This document shows positions 17,411-26,914 of a stretch of DNA of 64,000 bases, piece after piece. Location: positions 310,001-374,000 of the forward strand of contig NZ_PCOY01000001.1 in assembly GCF_002979475.1 (NCBI RefSeq), given 5' to 3'. Position 1 is the stretch's first letter. The number at the start of each line of letters is the position of its first letter. Position numbers and translations under genes: made by a program. This DNA is from Microbacterium sp. MYb62 (lineage in GTDB: Bacteria > Actinomycetota > Actinomycetes > Actinomycetales > Microbacteriaceae). The notes under the pieces were generated by a model. The model was not told where the DNA came from and searched no databases. It saw only the letters and a program-made list of their open reading frames with translations.

Positions 17411-17665
17411 TCAGCCTTTGTTTCTTGGTGGGTGCTGTTCGAAGGTCCGTGTGTCCAACTGAGTGGTCACACGCAGTGCCCGCCCGAATGCGCGTCGCCG
17501 CAGAGCGGCCTCCATGCATTCGGGTGTCGGATGCACCCACGCGCCGCGCCCCGGCAGGACAGCACGCTCATCGGGGATGAGGGTGTCGTTCTGGGCCACC
17601 ACCCTGAGCAGGGCGGAGCGGGGAGCACGCGTGCGACAACCGACGCACGTTCGTACGGGTTCCAT
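17411..17665 (-). CDS. ylxR: YlxR family (DUF448) RNA-binding protein
   Basis: Small protein of 84 residues with the family signature RTCVGCRTRAPRSALLRVV and GRGAWVHPTPEC; the family has been linked to RNA binding or RNase P regulation in some bacteria. It sits between nusA and infB as usual. The ATG at 17665 has AGGTG upstream; the longer reading adds an unconserved basic stretch. 17317-17410 between it and infB holds no gene. Confidence 0.9.
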   Translation of the reverse strand: MEPVRTCVGCRTRAPRSALLRVVAQNDTLIPDERAVLPGRGAWVHPTPECMEAALRRRAFGRALRVTTQLDTRTFEQHPPRNKG

Positions 17666-17727
17666 CTTACACCTGCGTTTCCCCTCGCCCCGCCCGCGCA
17701 CAGGGCGAGCCGGAAGGCCGGAGCCGA

Positions 17728-18711
17728 TCAGTCGAGGATGCTGTCCGGCTGGATGTCGATCTTCGCGCCCGTGAGCTTGGCGGCCAGACGCGCGTTCTGG
17801 CCCTCCTTGCCGATCGCGAGCGACAGCTGATAGTCGGGGACCAGGGCGCGGACGGCCTTGGTGCCCGCGTCGAGCACGAACGAGCTCGTGACCTTCGCAG
17901 GAGAGAGGGCGTGTGCGACGAACGTCGGCAGATCGGCGTCGTAGTCGACGATGTCGATCTTCTCGCCGGCGAGCTCCTCGGTCACCGCACGGACACGACG
18001 GCCCAGCTCGCCGATGCAGGCACCCTTGGCGTTGATCGACGGGTCGTTCGCCTTCACCGCGATCTTCGTGCGGTGCCCGGCTTCCCGCGCCAGCGCGACG
18101 ATCTCGACCAGACCGGCGGCGATCTCCGGCACCTCGAGGGCGAAGAGCCGGCGGACGAGTCCCGGGTGTGTGCGCGAGACGGTGATCTGCGGCCCCTTGA
18201 GGCCCTTCGCGACGCTCGTGACGTACACGCGCAGACGCGAACCGTGTGTGTACTCCTCGCCGGGCACCTGCTCCTCGGGAGGGAGGATCGCCTCGACCGC
18301 ACCGAGATCGACGTGGATCATGCGCGGGTTGGGTCCCTGCTGGATCACCCCGGCGACGATGTCGCCCTCTTTGTCCTTGAAGTCGCCGAGCACCACGTCG
18401 TCCGCGATGTCGCGGAGGCGCTGGCTGATGACCTGCTTGGCGGCGAATGCCGCGATACGACCGAAGTCGTCCGGCGTGGCGTCCTCCTCGCCGATGACGG
18501 CACCCTCCTCGTCGCGGACGACCTGCAGCACGGCCACATGGCCGGTCTTGCGATCGAGATCCACGCGGACGCCCTCGGGCATGACGCCGTCTTCGGACAC
18601 GTGCTTGGAGTACGCGGTCAGGATCGCCTGCTCGATGATCGCGACGAGTTCGTCGAAGGGGATCGCCTTCTCCTTCTCGATCCCTCGCAGAAGACTCAGT
18701 TCGATGTCCAT
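17728..18711 (-). CDS. nusA: Transcription termination/antitermination factor NusA
   Basis: Binds RNA polymerase and nascent RNA to modulate pausing and termination. The 327 residues start MDIELSLLRGIEKEKAIP; an N-terminal polymerase-binding domain is followed by S1 (about 115-185) and two KH domains, the second ending VPDYQLSLAIGKEGQNARLAAKLTGAKIDI. There is no C-terminal acidic repeat domain, as expected outside Proteobacteria. The ATG at 18711 has GAGAGG six bases upstream. It heads the nusA-ylxR-infB-rbfA cluster; rimP, usually just upstream, is not there. Confidence 0.96.
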   Translation of the reverse strand: MDIELSLLRGIEKEKAIPFDELVAIIEQAILTAYSKHVSEDGVMPEGVRVDLDRKTGHVAVLQVVRDEEGAVIGEEDATPDDFGRIAAFAAKQVISQRLRDIADDVVLGDFKDKEGDIVAGVIQQGPNPRMIHVDLGAVEAILPPEEQVPGEEYTHGSRLRVYVTSVAKGLKGPQITVSRTHPGLVRRLFALEVPEIAAGLVEIVALAREAGHRTKIAVKANDPSINAKGACIGELGRRVRAVTEELAGEKIDIVDYDADLPTFVAHALSPAKVTSSFVLDAGTKAVRALVPDYQLSLAIGKEGQNARLAAKLTGAKIDIQPDSILD

Positions 18712-18843
18712 GACGGCCTCTCTATTCAGCTCTCGTCGCGCCTGTTCGCACGCGCGACATCCGTACCACGATACCCTGTGCCCACCGCCTCCTGCCACGA
18801 AGGCAGCGGCGCTCACGCCGAGGATCGGCTCGAGGAGGACCAC

Positions 18844-20199
18844 ATGAGCGCATACGACACCATCGTGATCGGTGCAGGGATGTCGGGGCTCACGAGTGCC
18901 CGGATGCTCTCCGACGCCGGGCAGCGCGTCGTCGTGCTCGAGGGGCGCGACCGCATCGGCGGGCGGATGCACAGCGATCGCAGCGCCGGATTCCCGGTCG
19001 ACCTCGGCGCCTCCTGGATCCATGGGATCGAGGATTCACCGCTGTGGGACCTCGTCCACGCTCTCCGGATTCCGGCGATCGAGTACACGGTGGGCAGCTT
19101 TCAGGTGGGCGGACGCCCGATCGAGAACTTCGACGGCGACAGACGACCCATGGATGCGACGGCCACCGCCCAGTGGATCGCCGACGTCGACACGGCCGAC
19201 CGTCTGCTCATCGAGGAGATCGCCGCCTCCTCCCCCGGCGATACCTACCTGGACGTCACCGAGCGGGCACTCGACCGTTCCGGCTTCTCCCCGGAGCGCA
19301 TCGACGACATCCGCGAGTTCTTCCGCCATCGGGTCGAGGAGCAGTGTGGCGCGTGGATCGGCGATCTCGACGCGCACGGCTTGGATGAAGACGCGATCGT
19401 CGGCGATGAGGTGATCTTCCCGCGCGGGTACGACGAGCTGCCCCACCGCATCGGCGCCGGCCTCGACGTGCGACTGGAGACCGTCGTGACACGGGTGAGC
19501 CGATCGCCCGAAGGCGTCATCGTGCACGCCGGCGACACGGAGTACCGGGCGGACCGGGCGATCGTCACCGTGCCGCTCGGCGTCCTCCAGGCCGGTACGA
19601 TCACGTTCGACCCGGAGCTCCCGGATGCGGTCGCCGGCCCCCTCTCCCGGCTCGGGATGGGCGTCTTCAACAAAGTGTTCGTCCAGTTCCCCGAACGCTT
19701 CTGGGACGAGGGGACTTACGTGATCCGTGCGCTCGGCGAAGCCGGCGAGCACTGGCACTCCTGGTACGACGTCTCGGCCGTCAGCGGCATCCCCACGTTG
19801 CTGACGTTCGCCGCCGGACCCTTCGGGCGACGGATGCAGGAGCGTGCGGATGCGGAGATCGTCGCCGACGCGGTCAGCGCGCTGCGTCTGCTCTACGGTG
19901 ACGCCGTCGGTGAGCCGCTCGCCCACTGGGTCACGCGCTGGGGGCACGACGCCTTCTCGAACGGCTCCTACTCGCACCTCGCGGTGGGATCGAGCCACCA
20001 TGACCACGACGATCTCGCGGGACCCGTCGACGGCGTCCTGCACTTCGCGGGCGAGGCCACGTGGGGCGACGAGCCCGCGACCGTCGGTGCGGCCTTCTAC
20101 TCCGGACACCGAGCCGCGGAGCGTATCCTCGGACGTTCCGTCGACCTCGGCGAATTCGCCGCCGGCATCATCGAGCGGGAGCAGACGGCAGGGCGTTGA
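18844..20199 (+). CDS. FAD-dependent amine oxidase (flavin monoamine/polyamine oxidase family)
   Basis: Oxidises amines with FAD and oxygen, giving an imine, hydrogen peroxide and reduced flavin; the substrate is not known. The 451 residues show the Rossmann motif IVIGAGMSGLTSARMLSDAG at 7-26, then EGRDRIGGRM, and the C-terminal FAD contact HFAGEATWGDEPATVGAAFYSG. The ATG at 18844 has an excellent GAGGAGG site. No signal peptide is seen. It runs against the LOG gene and their 3' ends overlap by 32 bases. Confidence 0.88.
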   Translation: MSAYDTIVIGAGMSGLTSARMLSDAGQRVVVLEGRDRIGGRMHSDRSAGFPVDLGASWIHGIEDSPLWDLVHALRIPAIEYTVGSFQVGGRPIENFDGDRRPMDATATAQWIADVDTADRLLIEEIAASSPGDTYLDVTERALDRSGFSPERIDDIREFFRHRVEEQCGAWIGDLDAHGLDEDAIVGDEVIFPRGYDELPHRIGAGLDVRLETVVTRVSRSPEGVIVHAGDTEYRADRAIVTVPLGVLQAGTITFDPELPDAVAGPLSRLGMGVFNKVFVQFPERFWDEGTYVIRALGEAGEHWHSWYDVSAVSGIPTLLTFAAGPFGRRMQERADAEIVADAVSALRLLYGDAVGEPLAHWVTRWGHDAFSNGSYSHLAVGSSHHDHDDLAGPVDGVLHFAGEATWGDEPATVGAAFYSGHRAAERILGRSVDLGEFAAGIIEREQTAGR

Positions 20200-21208
20200 T
20201 CGCCCCGATCAGGCGGAACAGGTTCCCGACCTGACGCTGATCGAGGTGCAGGATCAGACGCGGCAGGTCGACCTTGTCGTCGTCGGCGACCTCGGGCTGT
20301 CGCGGCGCCGTCCGCTCGATACGCCCGGACGAGAGCATCGGGGCGAACTGCTCGTTGAGTTCTGCGATCTCGGCATCCGTCGGCGTGCTCCGGAGCCTCA
20401 GCACGAGCGCGTCACCCACCCACCGCAGCGAATCGTAGTTGTGCCAGAATCCGGTTATCTCCGCCCGTGCCGCCTCCACCGAATCCGTGATCACGACGCG
20501 ATCGAAGTCGCCCTCCGAGATCACTCCGGTCGGCGCGAGGTGGTCATCGATGAAACTGCGAAGCCCCTGCCAGAAGGTTCCGCCCGGCTGGTCGAGGAGC
20601 ACGATCGGCGTCGGCTCGGCCTTCCCCGTCTGCTGCAGCGTGAGCAGTTCGAACATCTCGTCCAGCGTGCCGAATCCGCCGGGAAGGCAGATGAATCCCG
20701 ACGACTCCTTGATGAGCATCAGCTTGCGGGTGAAGAAGTACTTCATCGCGACGACATGGTCCTGGCCGGTGACGAAGCCGTTCGGCTTCTCCTCGAAAGG
20801 CAGCCGGATCGACACGCCCAGCGAGAGCGCGGGGCCTGCGCCCTCGGAAGCCGCCTGCATGATGCCGGGGCCGGCGCCCGTCACGACCATCCATCCGTCC
20901 CCCGCCAGCGCTGCCGCGACGTCACGGGCGGTGAGGTACAGCGGATCGTCCTGCCGCGTGCGGGCTGAGCCGAAGACCGTCACCTTGGGGACGCCGCGGA
21001 ACGGAGCGAAGAGGCGGAACGCGTCGCGCATCTCCGCCAGGGCCGCGGAGGCGATCTTCAGATCGAGGCGGTCGGCTCCGTCCTCGCCGAGGAGGATCGC
21101 CGTGCGGAGCATCCGCATCACCAGTCGCCGATCGGCATGCACTCCCGCGTCGTCGAGGACGGCGTTGATCTCGGAGCTGAGGGCTTCAGGGAGAGGTTCG
21201 TCGATCAT
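20168..21208 (-). CDS. LOG family protein (TIGR00730-type Rossmann fold)
   Basis: The 346 residues contain the LOG signature: VFGSARTRQDDPLY, VTGAGPGIMQAASEGA and PGGFGTLDEMFELLTLQQTG. Short LOG proteins release cytokinin bases from nucleotides or hydrolyse AMP; this long form has N- and C-terminal extensions and its substrate is unknown. The ATG has a CACGCT box six bases upstream, a weaker version of the leaderless start seen elsewhere. The 3' end overlaps the amine oxidase gene by 32 bases. Confidence 0.85.
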   Translation of the reverse strand: MIDEPLPEALSSEINAVLDDAGVHADRRLVMRMLRTAILLGEDGADRLDLKIASAALAEMRDAFRLFAPFRGVPKVTVFGSARTRQDDPLYLTARDVAAALAGDGWMVVTGAGPGIMQAASEGAGPALSLGVSIRLPFEEKPNGFVTGQDHVVAMKYFFTRKLMLIKESSGFICLPGGFGTLDEMFELLTLQQTGKAEPTPIVLLDQPGGTFWQGLRSFIDDHLAPTGVISEGDFDRVVITDSVEAARAEITGFWHNYDSLRWVGDALVLRLRSTPTDAEIAELNEQFAPMLSSGRIERTAPRQPEVADDDKVDLPRLILHLDQRQVGNLFRLIGAINALPSAPAR

Positions 21209-21350
21209 GACACCAGCGTGTCATGGGTCGGGACGACCCCGGGCCGCAACGCCGGGCATCGGGTCGAGACGGGCGCGGCTCCTGCGATCACGCCACCGCG
21301 ATGGTGTCAATGCCCGTGACCACCCCCACGGCAGACCGCACGCTGAGGTC

Positions 21351-21854
21351 ATGACGGAGATCACAGGACCCGAAGCCCTCGCCCGCGTCGCGGAACTCGT
21401 GGAGGACATCGACATCACGATGCTCACCACCACCGACGACGACGGCAATCTCGTGAGTCGGCCGATGTCGACCCGGCAGATGGACGACGCCGGCGATCTC
21501 TGGTTCTTCACCGCCGAGGACACCGAGAAGGTCGAAGATGCTCGACGGCATCACGACGTGGGCCTCGCCTACTGCGATGCCAAGGGGATGCGCTACGTGT
21601 CGGTCGCCGGCACCGCCGAAGTCGTGCACGACAGGGCGAAGATGGAGGAGCTCTACTCCGCGTCGCTGGAGATCTGGTTCGCGGATGGCCTCGACACTCC
21701 GGGCATCGCCCTCCTCAAGGTGACGCCGAAGGTCACGGAGTTCTGGGAGCCCGCGAAAGGCAAGCTCGCGCTCGCTGCGGGCGCACTCAAGTCTCTCGTC
21801 ACCCGTGACACGCCGGACGACGACATCATGAACCACGGCCGCATCATCTGCTGA
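21351..21854 (+). CDS. Pyridoxamine 5'-phosphate oxidase family protein (general stress protein 26-like)
   Basis: The 167 residues form the split-barrel flavin-binding fold (IDITMLTTTDDDGNLVSRPM, DLWFFTAEDTEKVED, YVSVAGTAEVV). Such proteins bind FMN, FAD or F420; the ligand and reaction here are unknown. GAGG stands four bases before the ATG. The gene converges on proS, with an 18-bp gap that shows no terminator. Confidence 0.85.
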   Translation: MTEITGPEALARVAELVEDIDITMLTTTDDDGNLVSRPMSTRQMDDAGDLWFFTAEDTEKVEDARRHHDVGLAYCDAKGMRYVSVAGTAEVVHDRAKMEELYSASLEIWFADGLDTPGIALLKVTPKVTEFWEPAKGKLALAAGALKSLVTRDTPDDDIMNHGRIIC

Positions 21855-21872
21855 CGACGCGGCCGCAGAGGC

Positions 21873-23633
21873 TCAGCGGGCGGTGGCGAGCCTCTGGACG
21901 ACCTCGTCGACCGAGACCGTGTCGCGCTCCCCCGTGGCACGGTCCCACAGCTCGAGCTGACCTTCGGCGGCCCCCCGTCCGACGATGACGATCTTCGGCA
22001 CGCCGACGAGCTCGGCATCACCGAACTTCACACCGGGCGAGACCTTGGGGCGGTCGTCGTACAGCACGTCGAGACCCGCGGTCTCGAGTTGCGAGGAAAG
22101 GCTCTCGGCGACGTCGAACGCGATCTGATCACGACCGGCCGCGACGACCTGCACGTCGAACGGTGCGACGGAGGCCGGCCAGATGAGCCCCTTCTCGTCG
22201 TTGTTCAGCTCGGCGATGATCGCGAGGATGCGGGTCACACCGATGCCGTAGGAGCCCATCGTGACGGTGACGAGCTTGCCGTTCTCGTTGAGCACCTTGA
22301 GACCGAGGGCCTCGGCGTACTTGCGACCGAGCTGGAAGACGTGTCCGATCTCCATGCCGCGTGCGAGCTCGACCGGGCCCGAGCCGTCGGGTGCGGGATC
22401 GCCCGCGCGCACGTTCGCGATCTCCACGATGCCGTCGGCGGCGAAGTCACGCCCCGCGACGACGGAGTGCGCGTGCTTCTCGTCGATGTTCGCGCCGGTG
22501 ATCCAGCTCGTGCCCTCGCTCACGCGCGGATCGACCAGGTAGCGGATGCCGGTCGCCGACTCCTCGCCGAGCACCGCACCGGTGGGCGACCAGGGGCCGA
22601 TGTAGCCCTTCACGAGCAGCGGGTTGTTCTCGAAGTCGTCGGCGGTGGCCGTCTCGACCTCCGCGGGCGCGAAGGCGACCTCCGCGCGCTTCTCGTCGAC
22701 TTCACGGTCGCCGGGGATGCCGACGACGACCAGCTCGCGCGTGCCGTCCAGGTGCGTGAGCGCGAGGACGACGTTCTTGAGCGTGTCCGCTGCGGTGTAC
22801 TCGCCGTCGAGCGCGCGGTTGACGTGCGCGACCAGCGTCTCGATGGTCGGTGTGTCGGGAGAATCGAAGATCACCGGGGACGCGTCGGCGTCGTAGGCGA
22901 TCGCGTCGGGAACCGCAGTGGTGAACGCCTCGACGTTGGCCGCGTATCCCCCGGCGCTGCGCACGAACGTGTCCTCGCCGACGGGCGTCGGGTGCAGGAA
23001 CTCCTCGCTGCGGGATCCTCCCATCGCGCCGGCATCCGCCTGGACGATGACGTACTCGAGACCGAGTCGCTGGAAGATGCGCTCGTACGCGTCGCGCTGC
23101 GCCTGGTAGCTGACGTCCAGCCCCTCGTCGGAGGAGTCGAAGGAGTAGGCGTCCTTCATCGTGAACTCGCGTCCGCGGAGCAGCCCGGCCCGCGGGCGTG
23201 CCTCGTCGCGATACTTGTCCTGGATCTGGAAGATCGTGAGCGGGAGGTCCTTGTACGACGAGTACAGGTCCTTCACGAGCAGGGTGAACGCCTCTTCGTG
23301 CGTCGGGGCGAGGAGGTAGTCGCCGCCCTTGCGATCCTGCAGACGGAAGAGCAGGTCGCCGTACTCCTCCCAGCGCCCCGTCGCCTGGTAGGCCTCACGC
23401 GGCATGAGCGCGGGGAAATGCACCTCCTGCGCGCCGGCGGCTGCCATCTCCTCGCGGACGACGGTCTCGATCTTCGCCTTGACGCGCAGCCCCAGTGGCA
23501 GCCACGCGAAGATGCCGGCGGCCTGCGGACGGATGTATCCGGCCCGGATCAGCAGCTTGTGACTGGCGACCTCTGCGCCTGCAGGGTCTTCGCGGAGTGT
23601 GCGGAGGAAGAAGTTCGAAAGACGAGTGACCAC
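21873..23633 (-). CDS. proS: Prolyl-tRNA synthetase (bacterial type with editing insertion)
   Basis: Charges tRNA-Pro with proline. The 586 residues match the bacterial form: class II motifs ([37 protein letters not shown] as motif 2) and an internal YbaK-like editing domain (about 225-400), then motif 3 ([12 protein letters not shown]) and an anticodon-binding domain. The GTG start is six bases after a TAGACT box, so the mRNA is probably leaderless. In actinobacteria proS commonly stands between ispG and nusA, as here, but with several inserted genes on both sides. Confidence 0.97.
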   Translation of the reverse strand: MVTRLSNFFLRTLREDPAGAEVASHKLLIRAGYIRPQAAGIFAWLPLGLRVKAKIETVVREEMAAAGAQEVHFPALMPREAYQATGRWEEYGDLLFRLQDRKGGDYLLAPTHEEAFTLLVKDLYSSYKDLPLTIFQIQDKYRDEARPRAGLLRGREFTMKDAYSFDSSDEGLDVSYQAQRDAYERIFQRLGLEYVIVQADAGAMGGSRSEEFLHPTPVGEDTFVRSAGGYAANVEAFTTAVPDAIAYDADASPVIFDSPDTPTIETLVAHVNRALDGEYTAADTLKNVVLALTHLDGTRELVVVGIPGDREVDEKRAEVAFAPAEVETATADDFENNPLLVKGYIGPWSPTGAVLGEESATGIRYLVDPRVSEGTSWITGANIDEKHAHSVVAGRDFAADGIVEIANVRAGDPAPDGSGPVELARGMEIGHVFQLGRKYAEALGLKVLNENGKLVTVTMGSYGIGVTRILAIIAELNNDEKGLIWPASVAPFDVQVVAAGRDQIAFDVAESLSSQLETAGLDVLYDDRPKVSPGVKFGDAELVGVPKIVIVGRGAAEGQLELWDRATGERDTVSVDEVVQRLATAR

Positions 23634-23639
23634 GGAGCA

Positions 23640-23645
23640 AGTCTA
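23640..23645 (-). promoter_or_regulatory. -10 box of the leaderless proS promoter
   Basis: TAGACT on the minus strand, then TGCTCC and the GTG start at 23633. Confidence 0.5.
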
Positions 23646-23675
23646 GTGAGCCGCGGCCACTCGTCTTCGACGTCG

Positions 23676-24446
23676 TCAGTTGAGCGCCGGCAGGTTCGCC
23701 GGGACGACGCCGCCCGCGTAGAGGTCGGCTGCGAGCTCCTGCAGCGCCGTCAGGGCGACGCGCTGGGGAAGCGGACCGTAGGAGATGCGCGCGACGCCGA
23801 GCTTCTCGTACTCGGACGCGGCGAGCGCACCGGGGAGTCCGATCACGCTGACTTTGCGCTCCCCGATGCCCTCGACGAGCTGACGGGTGACGTTCATGTC
23901 GAGGATGCCGGGCACGAAGACGGCGGTCGCTCCGGCGTCGAGGTAGGCACGGCCGCGCTGGATCGCATCGGCGATGCTCTCCTGGACAGGACGGCCGCCG
24001 GCACGGACGAAGGCGTCGGTGCGGGCGTTGAGGGCGAAGGGAACTCCCTCGGCCTCGGCAGCCCTGACGATCGCCGCGACGGCGCTGACGGACTCGTCGA
24101 GCGGCTTGAGTCGGTCCTCGACGTTGGCGCCGACGACGCCGGCTCCGATCGCGAGGCGCGTGGTCTCCCCCGCGTCTCCGTATCCGTCGTCGAGATCCGC
24201 CGTGACGGGTACCTGGACGGCCGCGGCGATGCGACCGACCATGTCGATCATGATCTCGCGCGGGGTCGCGCCGTCGTCGTAGCCGAACGAGGCGGCGATG
24301 CCGTGTCCGGCGGTGGCGAGCGCCTTCGTCTCGGGGAGGGCGGCGACGGCCCGCGCGGAGACGACATCCCACACGTTCACGACGCGGAGGATCTCCGGGG
24401 CGTCATAGAGTCCGACGAGGGTCTGGGCTTTGGCTGCAGTGGTCAT
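23676..24446 (-). CDS. Isocitrate lyase / PEP mutase family protein
   Basis: The 256 residues form the PEP mutase-like TIM barrel: metal-binding DLDDGYGD, then ANVEDRL and LNARTDAF. Members cleave or form C-C or C-P bonds of 2-hydroxy acids (2-methylisocitrate lyase, oxaloacetate hydrolase, PEP mutase); this branch is not assigned. The KKCGH catalytic loop of isocitrate lyase is not present, so classical lyase activity is doubtful. The ATG lies six bases after TAGCGT (24458-24453) and faces the RNB gene. Confidence 0.82.
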   Translation of the reverse strand: MTTAAKAQTLVGLYDAPEILRVVNVWDVVSARAVAALPETKALATAGHGIAASFGYDDGATPREIMIDMVGRIAAAVQVPVTADLDDGYGDAGETTRLAIGAGVVGANVEDRLKPLDESVSAVAAIVRAAEAEGVPFALNARTDAFVRAGGRPVQESIADAIQRGRAYLDAGATAVFVPGILDMNVTRQLVEGIGERKVSVIGLPGALAASEYEKLGVARISYGPLPQRVALTALQELAADLYAGGVVPANLPALN

Positions 24447-24452
24447 GACTCC

Positions 24453-24525
24453 ACGCTAACGCGGGATCGCGTGGGTGGGGCGGGCACGACGCGCCCGCCG
24501 GAGTTCGCCCGCCTAGGGTGGAGCC
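24453..24525. promoter_or_regulatory. Divergent leaderless promoters (PEP mutase-like / RNB ribonuclease)
   Basis: Minus strand: TAGCGT, six bases, ATG at 24446. Plus strand: TAGGGT at 24514-24519, six bases, ATG at 24526. Confidence 0.5.
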
Positions 24526-25941
24526 ATGCCTCAGCGCCGATCGCACGTCGCCCCTTCCGCCGCTCAGACCGAACTGGCATCGGCGCTCACCGCTCTGCGT
24601 GAGTCCGTGGACGCGCCGGTCGAGTTCGCCGACGAGGTCATCGCGGAGGCGGAGGCGTCGCGCGCGGCCGCTCCGGGACTCGACCTTCGCGACGTGCCCT
24701 TCGCGACCCTGGATCCGGACGGATCCCGTGACCTCGATCAGGCGTTCCATCTGGAGCGCGCGGGCACCGGCTACACCGTGCGATACGCGATCGCCGATGT
24801 TCCGGGCTTCGTCGTCCCCGGTGGAGCGGTGGATGCCGAGGCTCGGCGCCGCGGTCAGACGCTGTACGCCGCTGACGGCTCGATTCCTCTGCATCCGCGT
24901 GTCCTGAGCGAAGATCGTGCTTCGCTGCTCGCCGATGTCGACCGGCCGGCACTGGTGTGGACGTTCGATCTCGATGCCGAGGGCGTCGTCACGGAATTCC
25001 GGCTGGAGCGTGCGGTGATCCGCTCGCGCGCGCAGCTCGACTACGCCACGACACAGCGATCGCTCGATCGGGGCGAGGGCGGACCGGCCACGCTCCTCCC
25101 CGAGATCGGCGCTCTGCGGATGGAACAGGAGCGCCTGCGCGGAGGGGCGAGCCTGAACCTGCCGGACGAGGAGGTCGTGCGCGCAGAGGACGGCACCTAC
25201 GCGATCGAGCGGCGCCGTCCGCTCCCCGTCGAGGAGTGGAACGCGCAGCTCTCGCTCATGACCGGGATGGCGGCGGCGTCCCTGATGCTCGACGCCGGGG
25301 TGGGGATCCTCCGCACGATGCCGGAGCCGGAGGACGCGGCCTTCGAGGCGTTCCGTCACCAGACCGAGGCTCTCGGCCGCCCGTGGACGACCGGGACGTA
25401 CGGCGAGTATCTTCGCGGACTCGACCGCGCCGACCCGATGACCCTCCCCGTGCTCGAGGCGGCCGCGTCGCTCTTCCGCGGCGCGGGCTATCTGGTGTTC
25501 GACGGCGAGGCGCCGGAGGACGCCGTGCAGGCGGCCATCGCCGCCCCCTACGCCCACGCCACCGCTCCCCTGCGTCGGCTGGTCGATCGCTGGACCCTCG
25601 CGATCTGTCTCGCCGTTTCTCACGGCGATTCGATCCCCGAGTGGGTGCGCACGTCGCTCGCCGAGCTCCCCGCCCTCATGCAGGAGTCCGGTCAGCGCGC
25701 GTCCCGGCTGAATTCCGCCACGATCAACTGCGTGGAGGCCGCGCTGCTCACTCCGCTGGTCGGGACCACGGTCGAGGCGACCGTGATCGAGCTTCGAGGC
25801 GAGCGGGCGGCGGTGCAGATCGCCGAACCGGCGGTGACCGCGACTGCCCCCGTGCCCGCAGGAACGAAGCCGGGCGACATCGTGCGGATTCGCGTGGTCA
25901 GCACCGACATCGCCGAGGGCACGGTGGAGCTCGCCGTCTGA
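24526..25941 (+). CDS. RNB-domain ribonuclease (RNase II/R family)
   Basis: 3'-5' exoribonuclease family. The 471 residues are little more than an RNB domain: catalytic Asp cluster in DPDGSRDLDQAFH (residues 65-77) and the later YAHATAPLRRLVDRW. A short C-terminal region (about 405-470) may form a small S1-like barrel; full-length RNase R has extra cold-shock domains that are missing here. Actinobacteria often have this short form. It starts with a leaderless-type ATG. Reaction is inferred from the conserved acidic residues. Confidence 0.88.
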   Translation: MPQRRSHVAPSAAQTELASALTALRESVDAPVEFADEVIAEAEASRAAAPGLDLRDVPFATLDPDGSRDLDQAFHLERAGTGYTVRYAIADVPGFVVPGGAVDAEARRRGQTLYAADGSIPLHPRVLSEDRASLLADVDRPALVWTFDLDAEGVVTEFRLERAVIRSRAQLDYATTQRSLDRGEGGPATLLPEIGALRMEQERLRGGASLNLPDEEVVRAEDGTYAIERRRPLPVEEWNAQLSLMTGMAAASLMLDAGVGILRTMPEPEDAAFEAFRHQTEALGRPWTTGTYGEYLRGLDRADPMTLPVLEAAASLFRGAGYLVFDGEAPEDAVQAAIAAPYAHATAPLRRLVDRWTLAICLAVSHGDSIPEWVRTSLAELPALMQESGQRASRLNSATINCVEAALLTPLVGTTVEATVIELRGERAAVQIAEPAVTATAPVPAGTKPGDIVRIRVVSTDIAEGTVELAV

Positions 25942-25948
25942 GCGGACC

Positions 25949-25984
25949 TTGAGGTGTGCCATCAAACTGGTACATAATGTGCCA
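25949..25984 (+). promoter_or_regulatory. Promoter overlapped by a GntR-type operator
   Basis: TTGAGG (25949-25954) and CATAAT (25973-25978) are spaced by 18 bases. The near-palindrome TGGTACATAATGTGCCA (25968-25984) covers the -10 box. Related half sites TGTGCCA (25955-25961) and TGACACA (25991-25997) flank it. This looks like the autoregulatory site of the GntR gene downstream. Confidence 0.6.
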
Positions 25985-26011
25985 AGACATTGACACACTA
26001 TGGAGGCGATG

Positions 26012-26914
26012 ATGGCTCTGCTCCTGCTCATACTCTGGGGACCGGTCCTGCTCGCCACCGGTATCGCCTTCGCGCTCCGACTGACTCTTCTGCGACGTGC
26101 GCCACGGATGGGGGCGCGGGATGCCGTCATCGCCGCCGTCGTGGGTGGCGTTCCCACCGTCATCGTCGTCGCCCCACGCGCGGGCACCTTCGGCATGGGC
26201 CCGGCGCTCTGGTGGGATCTCGGGCAGCAGGCGGCCCTCCCCCTGATCCTCGGCATCATCGGCATCGTCCTGCTGTCCTTGCCCGCACGATCCGCGCAGA
26301 TGAGCGCATCGGCGCAGCTCACCCCGCGGACGGTCCGCACGTTCCTGCGCCTGAGGGGGCCGATCGTGCTCGCGCTGCTCGTCGCGCTCACCCTCACCCT
26401 CACGGTCGCCGCCGGTGCGGCCTCCGAGACCGACGACCTGGGACGGCACACCCTGTTCACGATCACGCTGGGAACGTCGGGCACTTCGGCGTCCACCGGG
26501 ATCTACGGCTGGTACCACTCCCTCCCGTCGCTCGCTCTGCTCGCGGCACTCGTCGTCGTGGCCGTCCTCGCATGGCTCCGCATCCCCCGGCCGCCGTGGG
26601 GCGAGGACATCGCCCACGACACCGCCGTCCGCCGCACTCGTGCCGACAACATCTCGCGCCTCGCCTGCGGAGCCGTCCTTCTTCACCTCGCCGTCGTGCT
26701 CCACTCCCTCCGCGGCACGGCGTCGGTCATGCTGTCGGCGCCGGCGAACGATCTCGGCATGATCTCTCTGGGCACGCCCTTCGCCGCGATGGAGCCGGCC
26801 CTCTTCGTCGCGGCGACCGTGGCCACCGTCGCCGGGCTCGCGCTCTGGCTGCTCACCGCACTCAGCGGCATCCCGCTGGGGGCACGTCGGCAGGCGCCGG
26901 TGCCCACCTCATGA
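26012..26914 (+). CDS. Polytopic membrane protein paired with a GntR regulator
   Basis: The 300 residues have about seven hydrophobic segments; an extracytoplasmic loop near 135-165 is rich in Gly/Ser/Thr. I do not recognise the family. GGAGG at 26002-26006 fits the ATG at 26012 best; ATG at 26000 and 26009 are less well spaced. It overlaps the regulator gene by four bases (ATGA), so both come from one transcript driven by the promoter/operator just upstream. A transported or sensed compound cannot be named. Confidence 0.72.
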   Translation: MALLLLILWGPVLLATGIAFALRLTLLRRAPRMGARDAVIAAVVGGVPTVIVVAPRAGTFGMGPALWWDLGQQAALPLILGIIGIVLLSLPARSAQMSASAQLTPRTVRTFLRLRGPIVLALLVALTLTLTVAAGAASETDDLGRHTLFTITLGTSGTSASTGIYGWYHSLPSLALLAALVVVAVLAWLRIPRPPWGEDIAHDTAVRRTRADNISRLACGAVLLHLAVVLHSLRGTASVMLSAPANDLGMISLGTPFAAMEPALFVAATVATVAGLALWLLTALSGIPLGARRQAPVPTS

